Shown piece after piece: positions 7,476 through 16,687 of a DNA stretch of 37,452 bases. Position 1 is the first letter of the stretch. Each line of letters starts with the position of its first letter. Under the pieces are notes generated by a model that was not told where the DNA came from, ran no database searches, and saw only the letters and a program-made list of their open reading frames with translations. Source of the DNA: CAZJYT01 sp964550325 (lineage in GTDB: Bacteria > Patescibacteriota > Minisyncoccia > Minisyncoccales > CAZJYT01); the NCBI GenBank assembly GCA_964550325.1, contig CAZJYT010000004.1, forward strand, positions 1-37,452, given 5' to 3'. A program made the position numbers and the translations under genes.

Positions 7476-10169
7476 TCAGGACCTAACACCACTCTTTTGT
7501 CTCTTTAAGGTCATTTTTGCCAATTCTCTTGGGGTCAAAAATTTGATTTTTCCTCCTTCGTAATCTACCATTACCCTTTCTCCCTCTTTCACTTCCCCAG
7601 AGATTATTTTAAAAGCCAAAGGATCTAAGACCTCTTTTTGAATCACCCTTTTTAAGGGTCTTGCTCCTAAATTTGGATCAAATCCCTTTTCTGCCAAAAA
7701 CTCTTTTGTCTTTTCTGTAAGTCTAATTTCAATCGCTTTTTTTCTCAATCTCTTGGCTACCTTTTTTATCTCTAAATCTACAATCTTTTTGATTTCTTCC
7801 CTTCCTAAATAATTAAAAATAATGATTTCATCAATCCGATTTAAAAACTCTGGCCTAAAATTTTCTTTCAAGACAGATAAGACCTTCTCTCTTAAATCTT
7901 CTCTTTTTTCTTCTTGCTTTTCTTTCATAAATCCTAACTTGGATTCATTAGCAATAATATCAGAACCTACATTAGAGGTCATAATTAAAATTGCATTCTT
8001 AAAAGAGGCTATCCTGCCTTTGGCATCGGTCAACCTTCCGTCTTCTAAAATTTGAAGTAAAATATTAAACACCTCTGGATGGGCTTTCTCAATTTCATCT
8101 AACAATATCACTGAATAAGGTCTTCTTCTTATTTTCTCTGTCAATTGTCCTCCTTCCTCGTATCCCACGTAGCCCGGTGGAGAGCCAATTATCTTTGAGA
8201 CAGAATGTTTTTCCATATATTCAGACATATCTAAACGAATGAGGGCATTTTCATCATTAAATAAGAACTCTGTTAAAGCCTTGGCGGTCTCTGTTTTTCC
8301 TACACCGGTAGGACCCAAAAACAGAAAAGAACCCAAGGGCCTATTCTCTTCTGAAATTCCTGCCCTTGCCCGTCTAATGGCATTAGAAATGGCGGAAATG
8401 GCTTCATCTTGATCTATAATTCTTTTGTGTAAAACCTTCTCCATTCTTTCTAACTTTTTGGCTTCTTCTTCTAATAATCTTGTCACAGGAATTCCTGTCC
8501 ATTTAGAAACTACCTTTGCCACATCTTCCTCGGTTACCTCTTGCTTTAATAAGGGCTTGCCTTTTTGGATCCTTCTTAGTTTTTTTTCCTCTCTTTTTAG
8601 TTCTTTCAATAGTTGAGGAATCCTGCCATATTTTAACTCTGCTACCCTTTGCAAATTGGCTTTAGCACTCTCCTTTTCCATCTCAAATCTGAGTACATCC
8701 AGTTCTTTCTTTAATTTCTTAATTTTCTCTATTATCTCTTTTTCTGTTTTTAATCTAGCCTCAATTGCCTTAACCTTTTCCCTTAAATCAGCAATTTGTC
8801 TTGAAATTACCTTTTCTTTTTTGCTCCTCTTTCTTACTGTTTCTTTTTCAATCTCTAACTTTTGAATTTCTCTTTTTAAATTCTCTAATTCCTCAGGCGT
8901 AGACTCAATTTCCAGCCTTAAAGAACTCAAGGCTTCATCCATTAAATCAACCGCTTTATCAGGTAAAAATCTATCAGTAATATATCTTGCTGCCAACTGG
9001 GCACAGGCAATTAGGGCTTTATCTGTGATTTTAACTCCGTGATGTAACTCATATTTTTCTCTTAAACCCCTCAACATTGAAATTGTTTCTTCAATTGATG
9101 GCTCTGCAATATAAATTGGTTGAAATCTTCTTTCTAAAGCAGGGTCTTTTTCTATATATTTCTGGTATTCTTTAAGAGTGGTGGCTCCAATTGCTCTTAA
9201 TTCTCCTCTTGCCAGAGCAGGCTTTAATAAATTGGAGGCATCAATAGCTCCTTCTGCTGCTCCTGCTCCAACTAAGGTATGTAACTCATCAATAAACAAT
9301 ATATATCGTCCTTTAGCTCTATGTATTTCTCTCAATAAAGCCTTCATCCTATTTTCAAACTCTCCCCTATATTTTGTTCCTGCTACTAAGGCTCCTAAAT
9401 CTAAGGCTATAATCTCTTTATTTTTTAAACTTTCTGGTACTTGGCCATTGACAATCCTTTGAGCCAAACCCTCTGCAATTGCAGTTTTTCCCACTCCCGC
9501 TTCCCCCACCAAGACAGGATTATTTTTTGTCCTTCGGCACAAAATTTGCATCAATCTTCTGATTTCATTCTCTCTTCCAATCACAGGATCTAATCTCCCC
9601 TGGCTTGCCAATAAAGTCAGATTTCTGGTGTATTTTTCAATCACCTGATATTTGGTTTCGGGCTCAGGATCAGTAATTCTTTGTCCTCCCCGAATTTCTG
9701 ATAATTCCCTTAGGAAACTTTCATAATCTAATTTTCCATATGCTAAGGTCCCAGAACTACCTTCTGGTTGGAAAGAAGTAGCTCTATCCAGAATGCCTCT
9801 TGCTCTTGTATTTGTAGATAAAAGAGCTAAAAATAGGTGTTCTACTGAGATATAGTCATCTTGCATTTTTTGAGCTTCTTCTCTTGCCTGATCTAAGACT
9901 CTCGCCATATCTTGAGTAAGATAAAACTGGCCTAATACCTGGGGGGTGGTAATCACAGGAAGTTGGTTAAAAGCCATTTTAGTCCTTCTTTTCAAATTCT
10001 CTATATCAATTCCCATTCTCTGAAGTAGATTCACCACCACACTCCCCTCCTGAGATAAAAGGGCATATAGTAAATGGAGGGCGTCTATTTGTTGTTGATT
10101 TCTTTCCTTGGCTAAATCTTGGGCTAAAAGAATTGCCTCTTGAGCTTTATTGGTAAATTGGCCGTACAT
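7476..10169 (-). CDS. clpB: ATP-dependent chaperone ClpB (Hsp100)
   Basis: This is an 897-residue double AAA+ disaggregase. In order: an N-terminal Clp_N repeat domain starting at FTNKAQEAILLAQ, a first AAA+ module with Walker A GEAGVGKT, a long coiled-coil middle domain of roughly 110 residues (ending near RVAELKYGRIPQL), and a second AAA+ module with Walker A GPTGVGKT and the ClpB-type stretch SNAIRRARAGISEENRPLG. The long middle domain separates it from ClpC and ClpA. Oddly, LGF (residues 745-747) lies where ClpC carries its ClpP-docking loop. No CIRCE element is seen upstream. Confidence 0.92.
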   Translation of the reverse strand: MYGQFTNKAQEAILLAQDLAKERNQQQIDALHLLYALLSQEGSVVVNLLQRMGIDIENLKRRTKMAFNQLPVITTPQVLGQFYLTQDMARVLDQAREEAQKMQDDYISVEHLFLALLSTNTRARGILDRATSFQPEGSSGTLAYGKLDYESFLRELSEIRGGQRITDPEPETKYQVIEKYTRNLTLLASQGRLDPVIGRENEIRRLMQILCRRTKNNPVLVGEAGVGKTAIAEGLAQRIVNGQVPESLKNKEIIALDLGALVAGTKYRGEFENRMKALLREIHRAKGRYILFIDELHTLVGAGAAEGAIDASNLLKPALARGELRAIGATTLKEYQKYIEKDPALERRFQPIYIAEPSIEETISMLRGLREKYELHHGVKITDKALIACAQLAARYITDRFLPDKAVDLMDEALSSLRLEIESTPEELENLKREIQKLEIEKETVRKRSKKEKVISRQIADLREKVKAIEARLKTEKEIIEKIKKLKKELDVLRFEMEKESAKANLQRVAELKYGRIPQLLKELKREEKKLRRIQKGKPLLKQEVTEEDVAKVVSKWTGIPVTRLLEEEAKKLERMEKVLHKRIIDQDEAISAISNAIRRARAGISEENRPLGSFLFLGPTGVGKTETAKALTEFLFNDENALIRLDMSEYMEKHSVSKIIGSPPGYVGYEEGGQLTEKIRRRPYSVILLDEIEKAHPEVFNILLQILEDGRLTDAKGRIASFKNAILIMTSNVGSDIIANESKLGFMKEKQEEKREDLREKVLSVLKENFRPEFLNRIDEIIIFNYLGREEIKKIVDLEIKKVAKRLRKKAIEIRLTEKTKEFLAEKGFDPNLGARPLKRVIQKEVLDPLAFKIISGEVKEGERVMVDYEGGKIKFLTPRELAKMTLKRQKSGVRS

Positions 10170-10224
10170 AAGACTATCTTATTTATTACCAAAATTAAGT
10201 CTAAAAAGCAAACCTAAGTTTAAT

Positions 10225-10253
10225 TTGCGCTTCTAAAATAAATATGATATAAA
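10225..10253 (+). promoter_or_regulatory. Sigma-70-type promoter candidate
   Basis: TTGCGC at 10225-10230 and TATAAA at 10248-10253 are separated by 17 nt. They lie about 50 nt before the start codon of the membrane-anchored gene at 10306. Spacing and position are good; the -35 match is partial. Confidence 0.45.
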
Positions 10254-10305
10254 AGAACTAAAAGGTTGTCTCAATCTTTTTTATTTTTAAAAATTTTTAA
10301 TACTT

Positions 10306-11451
10306 ATGCTTGAAACTCCAGTTTCAGAGATCCAAGGAGAAAAAAAATCTAAATTAAAAAATAAATTTTTAATCTTGGGGGTTATCTTGGGAATTTCTAT
10401 TTTAGGAGGGGTAATTTCAGCCTTGGCTACCAGGATTTGGGACCCCTTGTGGAATCCCTTTAGGCCCACTCCTCAAGAAGTAATAAAAAGAATGAAAATA
10501 GAAACCTCTAAATTAAAAACTCTCACCCAAGAAGTTAATTTCTCGGGAAATTTAGAAGGTGAAGAAGGAAAAACAAATTTTAGTTTCAAAGGCAGTGAAA
10601 AGATTAATCAGGCTCAGCCTGATAATCTACAATCAGAGGGCACTTTTGATATTTCCATTTCTTTTACCCCCACAAAGAAGGAGTTTGGATTAATGGGAAT
10701 GGGGATAAAATTTTCATTAGCAGGAGAATCAAAGTATCTTGATGAGAAGTTATATTTGAAATTCACCACTCTTCCTTCTATACCATTTTTTAATTTAACC
10801 CCTATTAAAAATGTATGGATAAGGTTTGACGAAGAATCTTTTAATGAGCTTTTGAGAGAGTTTTCTCAATATAATCTCTCGCAACCATTGGAAGACCTGG
10901 AGAAACAAAAGAAAAAACAAAAGGAGGTTCAAAAAAGAATAAGAGAGATAATTAAAAACGCAAATATTATTGTAGTTAAAAAAGAGCTACCAGATGAAAC
11001 AATTGGAGCTGAAAAAGTTTATCATTATCTAATAGCCTTAGACAGAAAAGAGCTCTCAAGGGCAGTTTCTGAATGTATTAAAGCTTATGAAGAGGCAATC
11101 GAAAGTGAGATAGGAACAGGTATGATTGAAGATGAAGAGGAACTCAAAAACAGCTTGGAGAAATTTTTAAATAAAATAGGTGACATAGAAGGAGAGATTT
11201 GGATTGGAAAAAGGGATTACCTCCTTTATAAATTAAAAATAGAAAAAGATATTAATTTAAAAAACTTCAACGAAGAGGGAATGCTTTCCCTGAGATTCTT
11301 AATGATTAATTCTGATTTCAATTCGCCAGTTAAGGTAACACCTCCGGCTAAATATAAAACCCTAAAGGAGGTTTTTGAGATTTTATTCAGTAGTTTCCTC
11401 AAAAAAGAACCTGAACCCCTTTCTCTTTATCCAAACTCTTCCTCTTTTTAA
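10306..11451 (+). CDS. Membrane-anchored protein of unknown function, possibly LolA/LppX-like fold
   Basis: I do not recognise this 381-residue protein with certainty. It has one N-terminal membrane helix (about residues 22-45) with a short positive cytoplasmic tail, so the rest is probably outside the membrane. The outer part begins with PTPQEVIKRMKIETSKLKTL followed by many short alternating stretches typical of beta strands. This resembles the layout of LolA/LppX-type lipoprotein folds, where a long helix precedes a half-barrel, but that is a weak inference. A highly charged helical segment lies in the middle. It is flanked by clpB (divergent) and the ParB-like gene. Confidence 0.65.
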   Translation: MLETPVSEIQGEKKSKLKNKFLILGVILGISILGGVISALATRIWDPLWNPFRPTPQEVIKRMKIETSKLKTLTQEVNFSGNLEGEEGKTNFSFKGSEKINQAQPDNLQSEGTFDISISFTPTKKEFGLMGMGIKFSLAGESKYLDEKLYLKFTTLPSIPFFNLTPIKNVWIRFDEESFNELLREFSQYNLSQPLEDLEKQKKKQKEVQKRIREIIKNANIIVVKKELPDETIGAEKVYHYLIALDRKELSRAVSECIKAYEEAIESEIGTGMIEDEEELKNSLEKFLNKIGDIEGEIWIGKRDYLLYKLKIEKDINLKNFNEEGMLSLRFLMINSDFNSPVKVTPPAKYKTLKEVFEILFSSFLKKEPEPLSLYPNSSSF

Positions 11452-11512
11452 ATTAATTTAATTGAATTAAAAGATATTAAAAAGGCAGAAAAATTTTGGG
11501 ATACTTTTTCTT

Positions 11513-12325
11513 ATGGAAAAAGGAAATATCTTTGAAATCAAAGACCCCCTTACCAAGGAAACCTTGAAAATTGCCATCTTACCTAAAGAAAAATTAAAAG
11601 TAGCCTCTTTCCAAAGAAAGCAGAGCAGATCACACATAAGAAAGTTAGCTAAATCAATTGAGAGAATGGGTTTTTTAATCCCCTTGATAGTCTATACTGA
11701 GAATTCAGAGTATATTATTATTGATGGACAACACAGGTTTTTGGCAGGTAAGAGTTTAGGAATTGATAAATTCCTCTCTGTTATTGTTCCTTCTTATTTA
11801 GTAAAAAAAATGATAAATCTAAATATTGAAAAACAACCCAATATAAAAGAAAAAGCCTATGTAGCTTATAATATTTACTCTTATTTATTAGAGAAAACAC
11901 CAGAAATAAAAGAAAAAGAAGGAAAGATTGAAGAGGCAGTAGAATATCCGCACTATGTCACTTTAGGTTTCGCCTACATTCAAAAAGAGAGATTCCATGG
12001 GGGAACCTTTGAAAATCTCCTCTCAAAATGTGAGAATTTCTTTGATCTTCCTCTAAGAGAGGCGAAAAAAGAAAGAGAAAAAAGAGGAAAGATTTTGATA
12101 GAGGTAGATAAGTTATTAACTCAAGTAATTGACAAAATGAAAGAAATAGAATTGCCAACTCATCCTTTTATTAGAAATGAAATTTTAAATCATATTAACC
12201 CCTTAAAAGGGGAAGAAAAGAAGAAAAATTTTGAGGAGGTATTCAGCTGTTTAAAAGAAAGATTACAAAAATATCTCTCTCATCCAGAAAAATTAAGAGA
12301 AATTACTTTTGAAGAAAAAACTTAA
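11513..12325 (+). CDS. ParB/Srx-fold protein with a DGQHR motif
   Basis: The N-terminal half of this 270-residue protein matches the ParB/sulfiredoxin-like fold: SRSHIRKLAKSIERMGFLIP, then IIDGQHRFLAGKSLGI. DGQHR replaces the GERR box of chromosome-partitioning ParB and is also the hallmark of DGQHR/DndB-type proteins. The C-terminal half is charged and unrecognised, and no ParB helix-turn-helix is obvious, so a role in chromosome segregation is unlikely. Nucleotide-dependent or DNA-associated activity is inferred from the fold only. It converges with the SbcC-like gene, with only 6 nt between the ends. Confidence 0.7.
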   Translation: MEKGNIFEIKDPLTKETLKIAILPKEKLKVASFQRKQSRSHIRKLAKSIERMGFLIPLIVYTENSEYIIIDGQHRFLAGKSLGIDKFLSVIVPSYLVKKMINLNIEKQPNIKEKAYVAYNIYSYLLEKTPEIKEKEGKIEEAVEYPHYVTLGFAYIQKERFHGGTFENLLSKCENFFDLPLREAKKEREKRGKILIEVDKLLTQVIDKMKEIELPTHPFIRNEILNHINPLKGEEKKKNFEEVFSCLKERLQKYLSHPEKLREITFEEKT

Positions 12326-12331
12326 AGAAAA

Positions 12332-14617
12332 TTAAATTGTAGATATCTCAGAGATCTCTATATATTGGATGGTATTAGAGTTGATATCATCTTTTAAGAG
12401 CTCTCTTATCTCTTCTTTAGCACTTAAAAAAATAATCTGCCAACCAAACTCAAAGGCAAAGCTTTTTAAAATCTCTATTTGGCTTCTACACCTCTCAATA
12501 TCTGCTTTTATAAAGGGGTCATCTACTAAGAAAAATCCTTTTTTATCACTTAAAAGAAGTTCTCCTAATTTTAATCTGATACAAAAATATAATTGATCAT
12601 AGGTCCCACCAGAAAGCTGATGAGGTGCCAACCTCTTCCCATTCTTCCTCACCACCTCTATTTTTTCATTCTTGCTATCAAAAATCACCTGAGTATAAAA
12701 GCCCTGGGTAATTTTCTCAAAATACTTTGAAATCAAACTCTCTTTAGAGAATAGCCTGGATATTTTTTCTTTCTCCTCTCTTTCAATTTCTTCAAAAATC
12801 TCTTTTGCTATTAAGGCGTTTTCTCTTTTTGATTTGTGTTCATTAATAAAATCTCTAATTCTCTTTTCAATTTGTTCCAAATCTAAAATGCTCTTTAAAG
12901 AGACTATCTCTCTTAATACCTCAGAGCTTTCTCTCGCTATTTCTTCCATTTTTTCTCTTAGAGACCTCAGGTCTTCATTAATTTTTTTAAGCTCTCCCTC
13001 TTCCTTTTTTATCTTATTTTGGATTCTTTCTTCATCTTCAGGAAAATACTCTATATCTTTAGCTTGATGAGCATAAACCTTCAAATTTTCTATTTCTTCT
13101 CCCCAATCTTCTCCAAATCTATCTTTTAAAATTGCTTTTTCTTTTCCAATCTCTCTTTCTATCTCTTTTTTTTCTCTCACTCTTTCTAAATATTCTTTTA
13201 AATCTTTAACCTGAGATTCCACCTTTATTTCTTCAATCTCGCTTTTTCTTTTTTTTATTTTCTCTTCAATTTTCTGTTTTTGTTTTATCTTCTCATTCCT
13301 TACTCGGTTTATTCCCTCCCAATCTCTTCTCCTTTCTTCTAACTGGATTCTTTTAACTTCATTTTTCTGCTTCAATTCATTTTTTATTCTAATAATATCT
13401 TCTAACTCATTTATCTCTATTCCTACTCCTGAAAGCAAAAGTTTGTTTTTAAAAAGGATCTCATTTAATTTGGCTTTCTTTTTCTCAAATTGAAGCTTCA
13501 AAAAGGCAAAAAGAAAAACCAAAGACAAAAAGAAAATGGAAAAACCATAGACTAAAAACTGCTTTCTGAAAAAAAGAAAAATTAAGGAGAGAAAAGAAAA
13601 AATAGCTGAGACAATTAGCAAGGTATCAAAAAATTGATAAACTTTCTTTTTAGTCAAAATTTCAATTTTTAATTCTTTTGCCAAATCTAACTCTCTTTCA
13701 TTAATTTTTTCTTCTAATATCTTATTTTTCTTTTCTAACTCCTGATACTCGTTTTCTTCTTTCTTTATCTCTTCTAAGATTTCTTTCTCTTCTTTTTCTT
13801 TTTCTTCAATCTCTTTTAAAATCTCCTCTATCTCTCCTTCCTCTTCTCTTATTTCTCTCTCGTAGCTCTTCCACCTTTCTCCTTTTTCTTCATCATAGAA
13901 TTCTAACTCTTTCGCTCTCTTTTCAAGCCTTTCAAGGCTTCTCAAAATCTCTTTCCCTCTTTCATACTCTTTTCTTTTTTTTGCTTTCTGAAGTTTTTCT
14001 AATTTTGATTTAAGGCTCTCTATCTCTTTTTCTTTCAAAAATAGAGTTTTCTCCAATTCTTCTAATTTCTCTTCTTTAATCCTTTCTAAAAATTTCTTTA
14101 TTTTAAAAAGTAGCTTCTCTCCCCTTTCTACTCTCTCTTTCAGTTTCTCTTCTTTTTTATTTTGAAAATCGCCCTGAGAGGTAATTTTTCCCAAATTTAA
14201 AATTGCTTCTTTGACTTTAGAAATCTCCTCTCTTTTCAAGCCAATTAGGTGAGAGGTAACATCAGTAAAAAATTCCTTAGGAATCAGAAGCTCACTATTT
14301 CTAATAATAAAGATATTCCAACAATCAAATGTTTTAAGGTGGGTAATCTCTGTTAAATCCCCTTGTTCCGGTAATTTCCACTCTTTTTTATTTTTATCCT
14401 CCAAAATTACATATCCTTCTGGCCTCTCCTTTACTCTTTCAATCTCTTTTAATTGAGTAATTCTCCTTTTTTTGATTAACAACTTTATTAGTCCTTCTAA
14501 TGTAAGCGTCTTTCCCTCTTCATTCCTTCCAAATATTAAATTGAATTCTCTCAAAAAGAGAGGCTTTTTGAATCTTAGGGGTCCGTATCTTTGTAAAAAA
14601 ATTTCTTTTATCTTCAT
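12332..14617 (-). CDS. SbcC/Rad50-like (YhaN-like) ATPase with two membrane helices
   Basis: This 761-residue SMC-type ATPase has an N-terminal Walker A, FNLIFGRNEEGKT (about residues 25-37). Long charged coiled coils (about 150-325 and 375-630) follow, then a C-terminal ABC signature LSGGTYDQL (about 668) and Walker B GFFLVDDPF. The middle of the coiled coil holds no CxxC zinc hook; instead two hydrophobic helices (about 331-350 and 354-374) separated by RKQF form a likely membrane hairpin. This layout resembles Bacillus YhaN. Its start overlaps the end of the Mre11-like gene by 4 nt, so the two products should form a nuclease complex, here probably tethered to the membrane. Confidence 0.85.
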   Translation of the reverse strand: MKIKEIFLQRYGPLRFKKPLFLREFNLIFGRNEEGKTLTLEGLIKLLIKKRRITQLKEIERVKERPEGYVILEDKNKKEWKLPEQGDLTEITHLKTFDCWNIFIIRNSELLIPKEFFTDVTSHLIGLKREEISKVKEAILNLGKITSQGDFQNKKEEKLKERVERGEKLLFKIKKFLERIKEEKLEELEKTLFLKEKEIESLKSKLEKLQKAKKRKEYERGKEILRSLERLEKRAKELEFYDEEKGERWKSYEREIREEEGEIEEILKEIEEKEKEEKEILEEIKKEENEYQELEKKNKILEEKINERELDLAKELKIEILTKKKVYQFFDTLLIVSAIFSFLSLIFLFFRKQFLVYGFSIFFLSLVFLFAFLKLQFEKKKAKLNEILFKNKLLLSGVGIEINELEDIIRIKNELKQKNEVKRIQLEERRRDWEGINRVRNEKIKQKQKIEEKIKKRKSEIEEIKVESQVKDLKEYLERVREKKEIEREIGKEKAILKDRFGEDWGEEIENLKVYAHQAKDIEYFPEDEERIQNKIKKEEGELKKINEDLRSLREKMEEIARESSEVLREIVSLKSILDLEQIEKRIRDFINEHKSKRENALIAKEIFEEIEREEKEKISRLFSKESLISKYFEKITQGFYTQVIFDSKNEKIEVVRKNGKRLAPHQLSGGTYDQLYFCIRLKLGELLLSDKKGFFLVDDPFIKADIERCRSQIEILKSFAFEFGWQIIFLSAKEEIRELLKDDINSNTIQYIEISEISTI

Positions 14618-15669
14618 TGATAAAAGGTTTGTGCCATTGCTTCCACTACCAACCTAAAAACTTCTTCTTTTTTTTCTGAAGGAAGATCTCTTTGAGCCAA
14701 TTTTGAGCTAAATTCTTTAAAGAGATCGCTCTCTAAAATCTCTGTTATATCCCTCACCTCAAAATTAAATTGGCAAGAAGGAGGTAAAATTTCTCTAATT
14801 TCTTCTTTTAGTCCCCTTTCTGAAAAAGGAATCCTTTTTTTATCTAAAAATCCAGAAAGGGTAAGAATAAGTTTAGCCTGGGGAGGTAAACCTTCTATTG
14901 CTCTTTTTACCTCTTTAACTGGATTTTTGTGCTTTAAGGGAGAAATGTCAATCTTTTTCTCTTCAAAATAAGGGGTATCAATTAAATACTCTCTTGGTGG
15001 TTCTCCCACCTTAAAAATGTTAACCTTTCTTTGGCCCTTTTCTTTTTGAGTAATGGAAATAGGAGAACCACAATAAACAAAATATTTTTCATTAGAAATT
15101 TTTCTCACCTCAAACTTAGAATGAAAATGTCCAGCTAATACATAATCTATTTTAAGATCTTTGAAATAAGAGAGGCGGGCAGGCATATAAAGAGATTCTC
15201 TGTCAGAGTTTGAAAAAAAGAGATCAAGCAATTCTCCATGATATAAAAGAATATTCTTTTTATTGGAATCAATTTTTTCATTTAAGTTATAAAGTGCCCT
15301 CAAGACCTCTTTTTCTTCTGTAAACCGAAATGGGAGTCCTAAAATCCTTATTTCTTTTCTTTCATAAAGAGATTCTCCTTCTGAGATAATTTTTACATTA
15401 TCTCCAAAATCAAACCCTTTTTTAAAACAATCCATATCATGATTACCAGGTAAAATAATAAAAAGAAAGTTAAAAGAAGAAAACAATTCTCTAATTTTGG
15501 GCCTCAACCTCTCAGCATCTACTCCTTTATCAAAAAGGTCTCCTGCAATCAAAAAAAGATCAATCTCTTCTTTTTTCCCAATTTCACACACTTTTTTCAA
15601 AGCCAGCCATCTCTCATCTTCATAATCCTTTAAATGAAAATCAGCGGTATGGAGAATTTTGAGAGCCAT
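14614..15669 (-). CDS. Mre11/SbcD-like (YhaO-like) DNA exonuclease
   Basis: This is a 351-residue calcineurin-like nuclease. The motifs LHTADFHLKDYEDERW, LFLIAGDLFDKG, FIILPGNHDMD and VLAGHFHSKFEV contain the metal-binding D, H, N and H residues of the Mre11/SbcD family. A C-terminal domain of about 100 residues, probably the ATPase-binding part, follows. I chose the ATG at 15667-15669 (MALKILHTADFHL). The frame stays open for 50 more codons, but that stretch is the inverted-repeat element and does not look like family sequence. The overlap with the SbcC-like gene supports a two-subunit nuclease. Confidence 0.85.
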   Translation of the reverse strand: MALKILHTADFHLKDYEDERWLALKKVCEIGKKEEIDLFLIAGDLFDKGVDAERLRPKIRELFSSFNFLFIILPGNHDMDCFKKGFDFGDNVKIISEGESLYERKEIRILGLPFRFTEEKEVLRALYNLNEKIDSNKKNILLYHGELLDLFFSNSDRESLYMPARLSYFKDLKIDYVLAGHFHSKFEVRKISNEKYFVYCGSPISITQKEKGQRKVNIFKVGEPPREYLIDTPYFEEKKIDISPLKHKNPVKEVKRAIEGLPPQAKLILTLSGFLDKKRIPFSERGLKEEIREILPPSCQFNFEVRDITEILESDLFKEFSSKLAQRDLPSEKKEEVFRLVVEAMAQTFYQ

Positions 15670-15693
15670 AAAATTTGTTGATAATTTCTTTTC

Positions 15694-15857
15694 TGAGGCA
15701 TCTTGTCTCGGGGAGCATACCGAGAGCTGAGCCCGAGAGGAAAATTGTATTTCAGAAGGGACTCTGTAAGACTCGGCGAGGTTAATAGCTTCCTGGTAAC
15801 AAACCTTCTTTTTCAGCACTTAAGGCGACTCCGTGCTCCCCGAGACAAGATGCCTCA
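15694..15857. repeat. 24-bp perfect inverted repeat enclosing 116 nt
   Basis: The left arm at 15694-15717 (TGAGGCATCTTG, then TCTCGGGGAGCA) is the exact reverse complement of 15834-15857. The whole element is visibly richer in G and C than its surroundings. Inside are shorter pairing segments, for example GCTGA (15726-15730) with TCAGC (15813-15817) and AGAAGG with CCTTCT, so an extended rod-like RNA or DNA fold is possible. A 10-bp direct repeat, AAATTTGTTG, occurs on both sides (15671-15680 and 15862-15871), though not flush with the arms. It sits between the divergent Mre11-like and PPP phosphatase genes. It could be a small non-autonomous transposon or a structured RNA. Confidence 0.8.
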
Positions 15858-15941
15858 ATATAAATTTGTTGCCAAAGCGGTTAACAACTACAGTTTAATT
15901 ATAAAGAAAAAATTTAGAAAAATTAATAAATTTCTGATAAG

Positions 15942-16679
15942 ATGATAAAAAATATGAAACAGGTAATTGAAATAAAGAGGGCTTCACAGGTAATCTTTGT
16001 AGGAGACACTCATGGAGATTTCCAAGTCTCCCAGAAAGTGATTAAAAAGTATTTAAAGAATGATAATAAAATAGTCTTTTTGGGAGATTATGTAGACAGG
16101 GGAGAAAATTCAAAAGAAAATATAGATTTTTTATTAGAAATGAAAGAAAAATATCCAGAGCAAATAATTTTGCTTCAAGGAAATCACGAAGGCTATCCTA
16201 TTTTAAAATTTTCACCTGCTGAATTTTGGCAAAATTTAACTAAAAAAGAATACCAATTTTATAGCCAGACTCTTTCTTCTCTACCTTTGATAGCAACAAT
16301 AGGAGACATCATCGCCTTGCATGGAGCCCTACCTGAGATAGAAGATTTAGAAAAGATAAATGAAATTAAATTAGGAAGTGAAAATTGGTTTCAAATTGTC
16401 TGGGGTGATTTTGTAGAAAAAAATGGCGAAAAATTAGGAATAGACTTCCTCTCTGGAAGACCCCAATTTGGAAGAGATTATTTTTTTAGAGTAATGAAAA
16501 AAATCAAAAAAGAGGTTTTGATTCGCTCTCATCAACCCTCTGCTCCTTTGTATATGTTTGATAATAGATGTCTCACTATCTTTACCTCTTCTGCCTATAA
16601 GAAAGAGAGGTTAATAGCTGTTTATAATTTCTCAAAAAAGATTACTTCTGCCAAAGACTTAGAAATTGTAAAAATCTAA
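15942..16679 (+). CDS. PPP-family metallophosphatase
   Basis: This 245-residue phosphatase shows the PPP signature motifs GDTHGDF, FLGDYVDRGE and LQGNHEGYP, then downstream histidines in ALHGALPE and IRSHQPS. This is the serine/threonine protein phosphatase subgroup, which also includes Ap4A hydrolases, rather than the YfcE or SbcD subgroups. The substrate could be a phosphoprotein or a dinucleotide polyphosphate. ATG codons at 15942 and 15954 are both possible starts. It converges with the Memo-AMMECR1 gene, with 8 nt between the stops. Confidence 0.8.
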   Translation: MIKNMKQVIEIKRASQVIFVGDTHGDFQVSQKVIKKYLKNDNKIVFLGDYVDRGENSKENIDFLLEMKEKYPEQIILLQGNHEGYPILKFSPAEFWQNLTKKEYQFYSQTLSSLPLIATIGDIIALHGALPEIEDLEKINEIKLGSENWFQIVWGDFVEKNGEKLGIDFLSGRPQFGRDYFFRVMKKIKKEVLIRSHQPSAPLYMFDNRCLTIFTSSAYKKERLIAVYNFSKKITSAKDLEIVKI

Positions 16680-16687
16680 AGATGTAT

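Noticed and set aside
8425..9462. Several plus-strand open frames inside clpB
   Set aside because: They are antisense shadows of a well-conserved ClpB reading frame.
10170..10305. CIRCE-type heat-shock operator upstream of clpB
   Set aside because: No TTAGCACTC/GAGTGCTAA inverted repeat is present in the spacer.
11513..12325. Chromosome-partitioning ParB
   Set aside because: It lacks the GERR box, has no visible helix-turn-helix, and no parA is adjacent.
15670..15819. A 50-residue N-terminal extension of the Mre11-like protein
   Set aside because: It is encoded by the inverted-repeat element, and the family motif LHTADFHL starts immediately after the ATG at 15669.
15694..15857. 6S RNA or SRP RNA identity for the inverted-repeat element
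   Set aside because: The long closing stem is suggestive, but the conserved SRP loop and the 6S central bubble sequence features cannot be matched convincingly.
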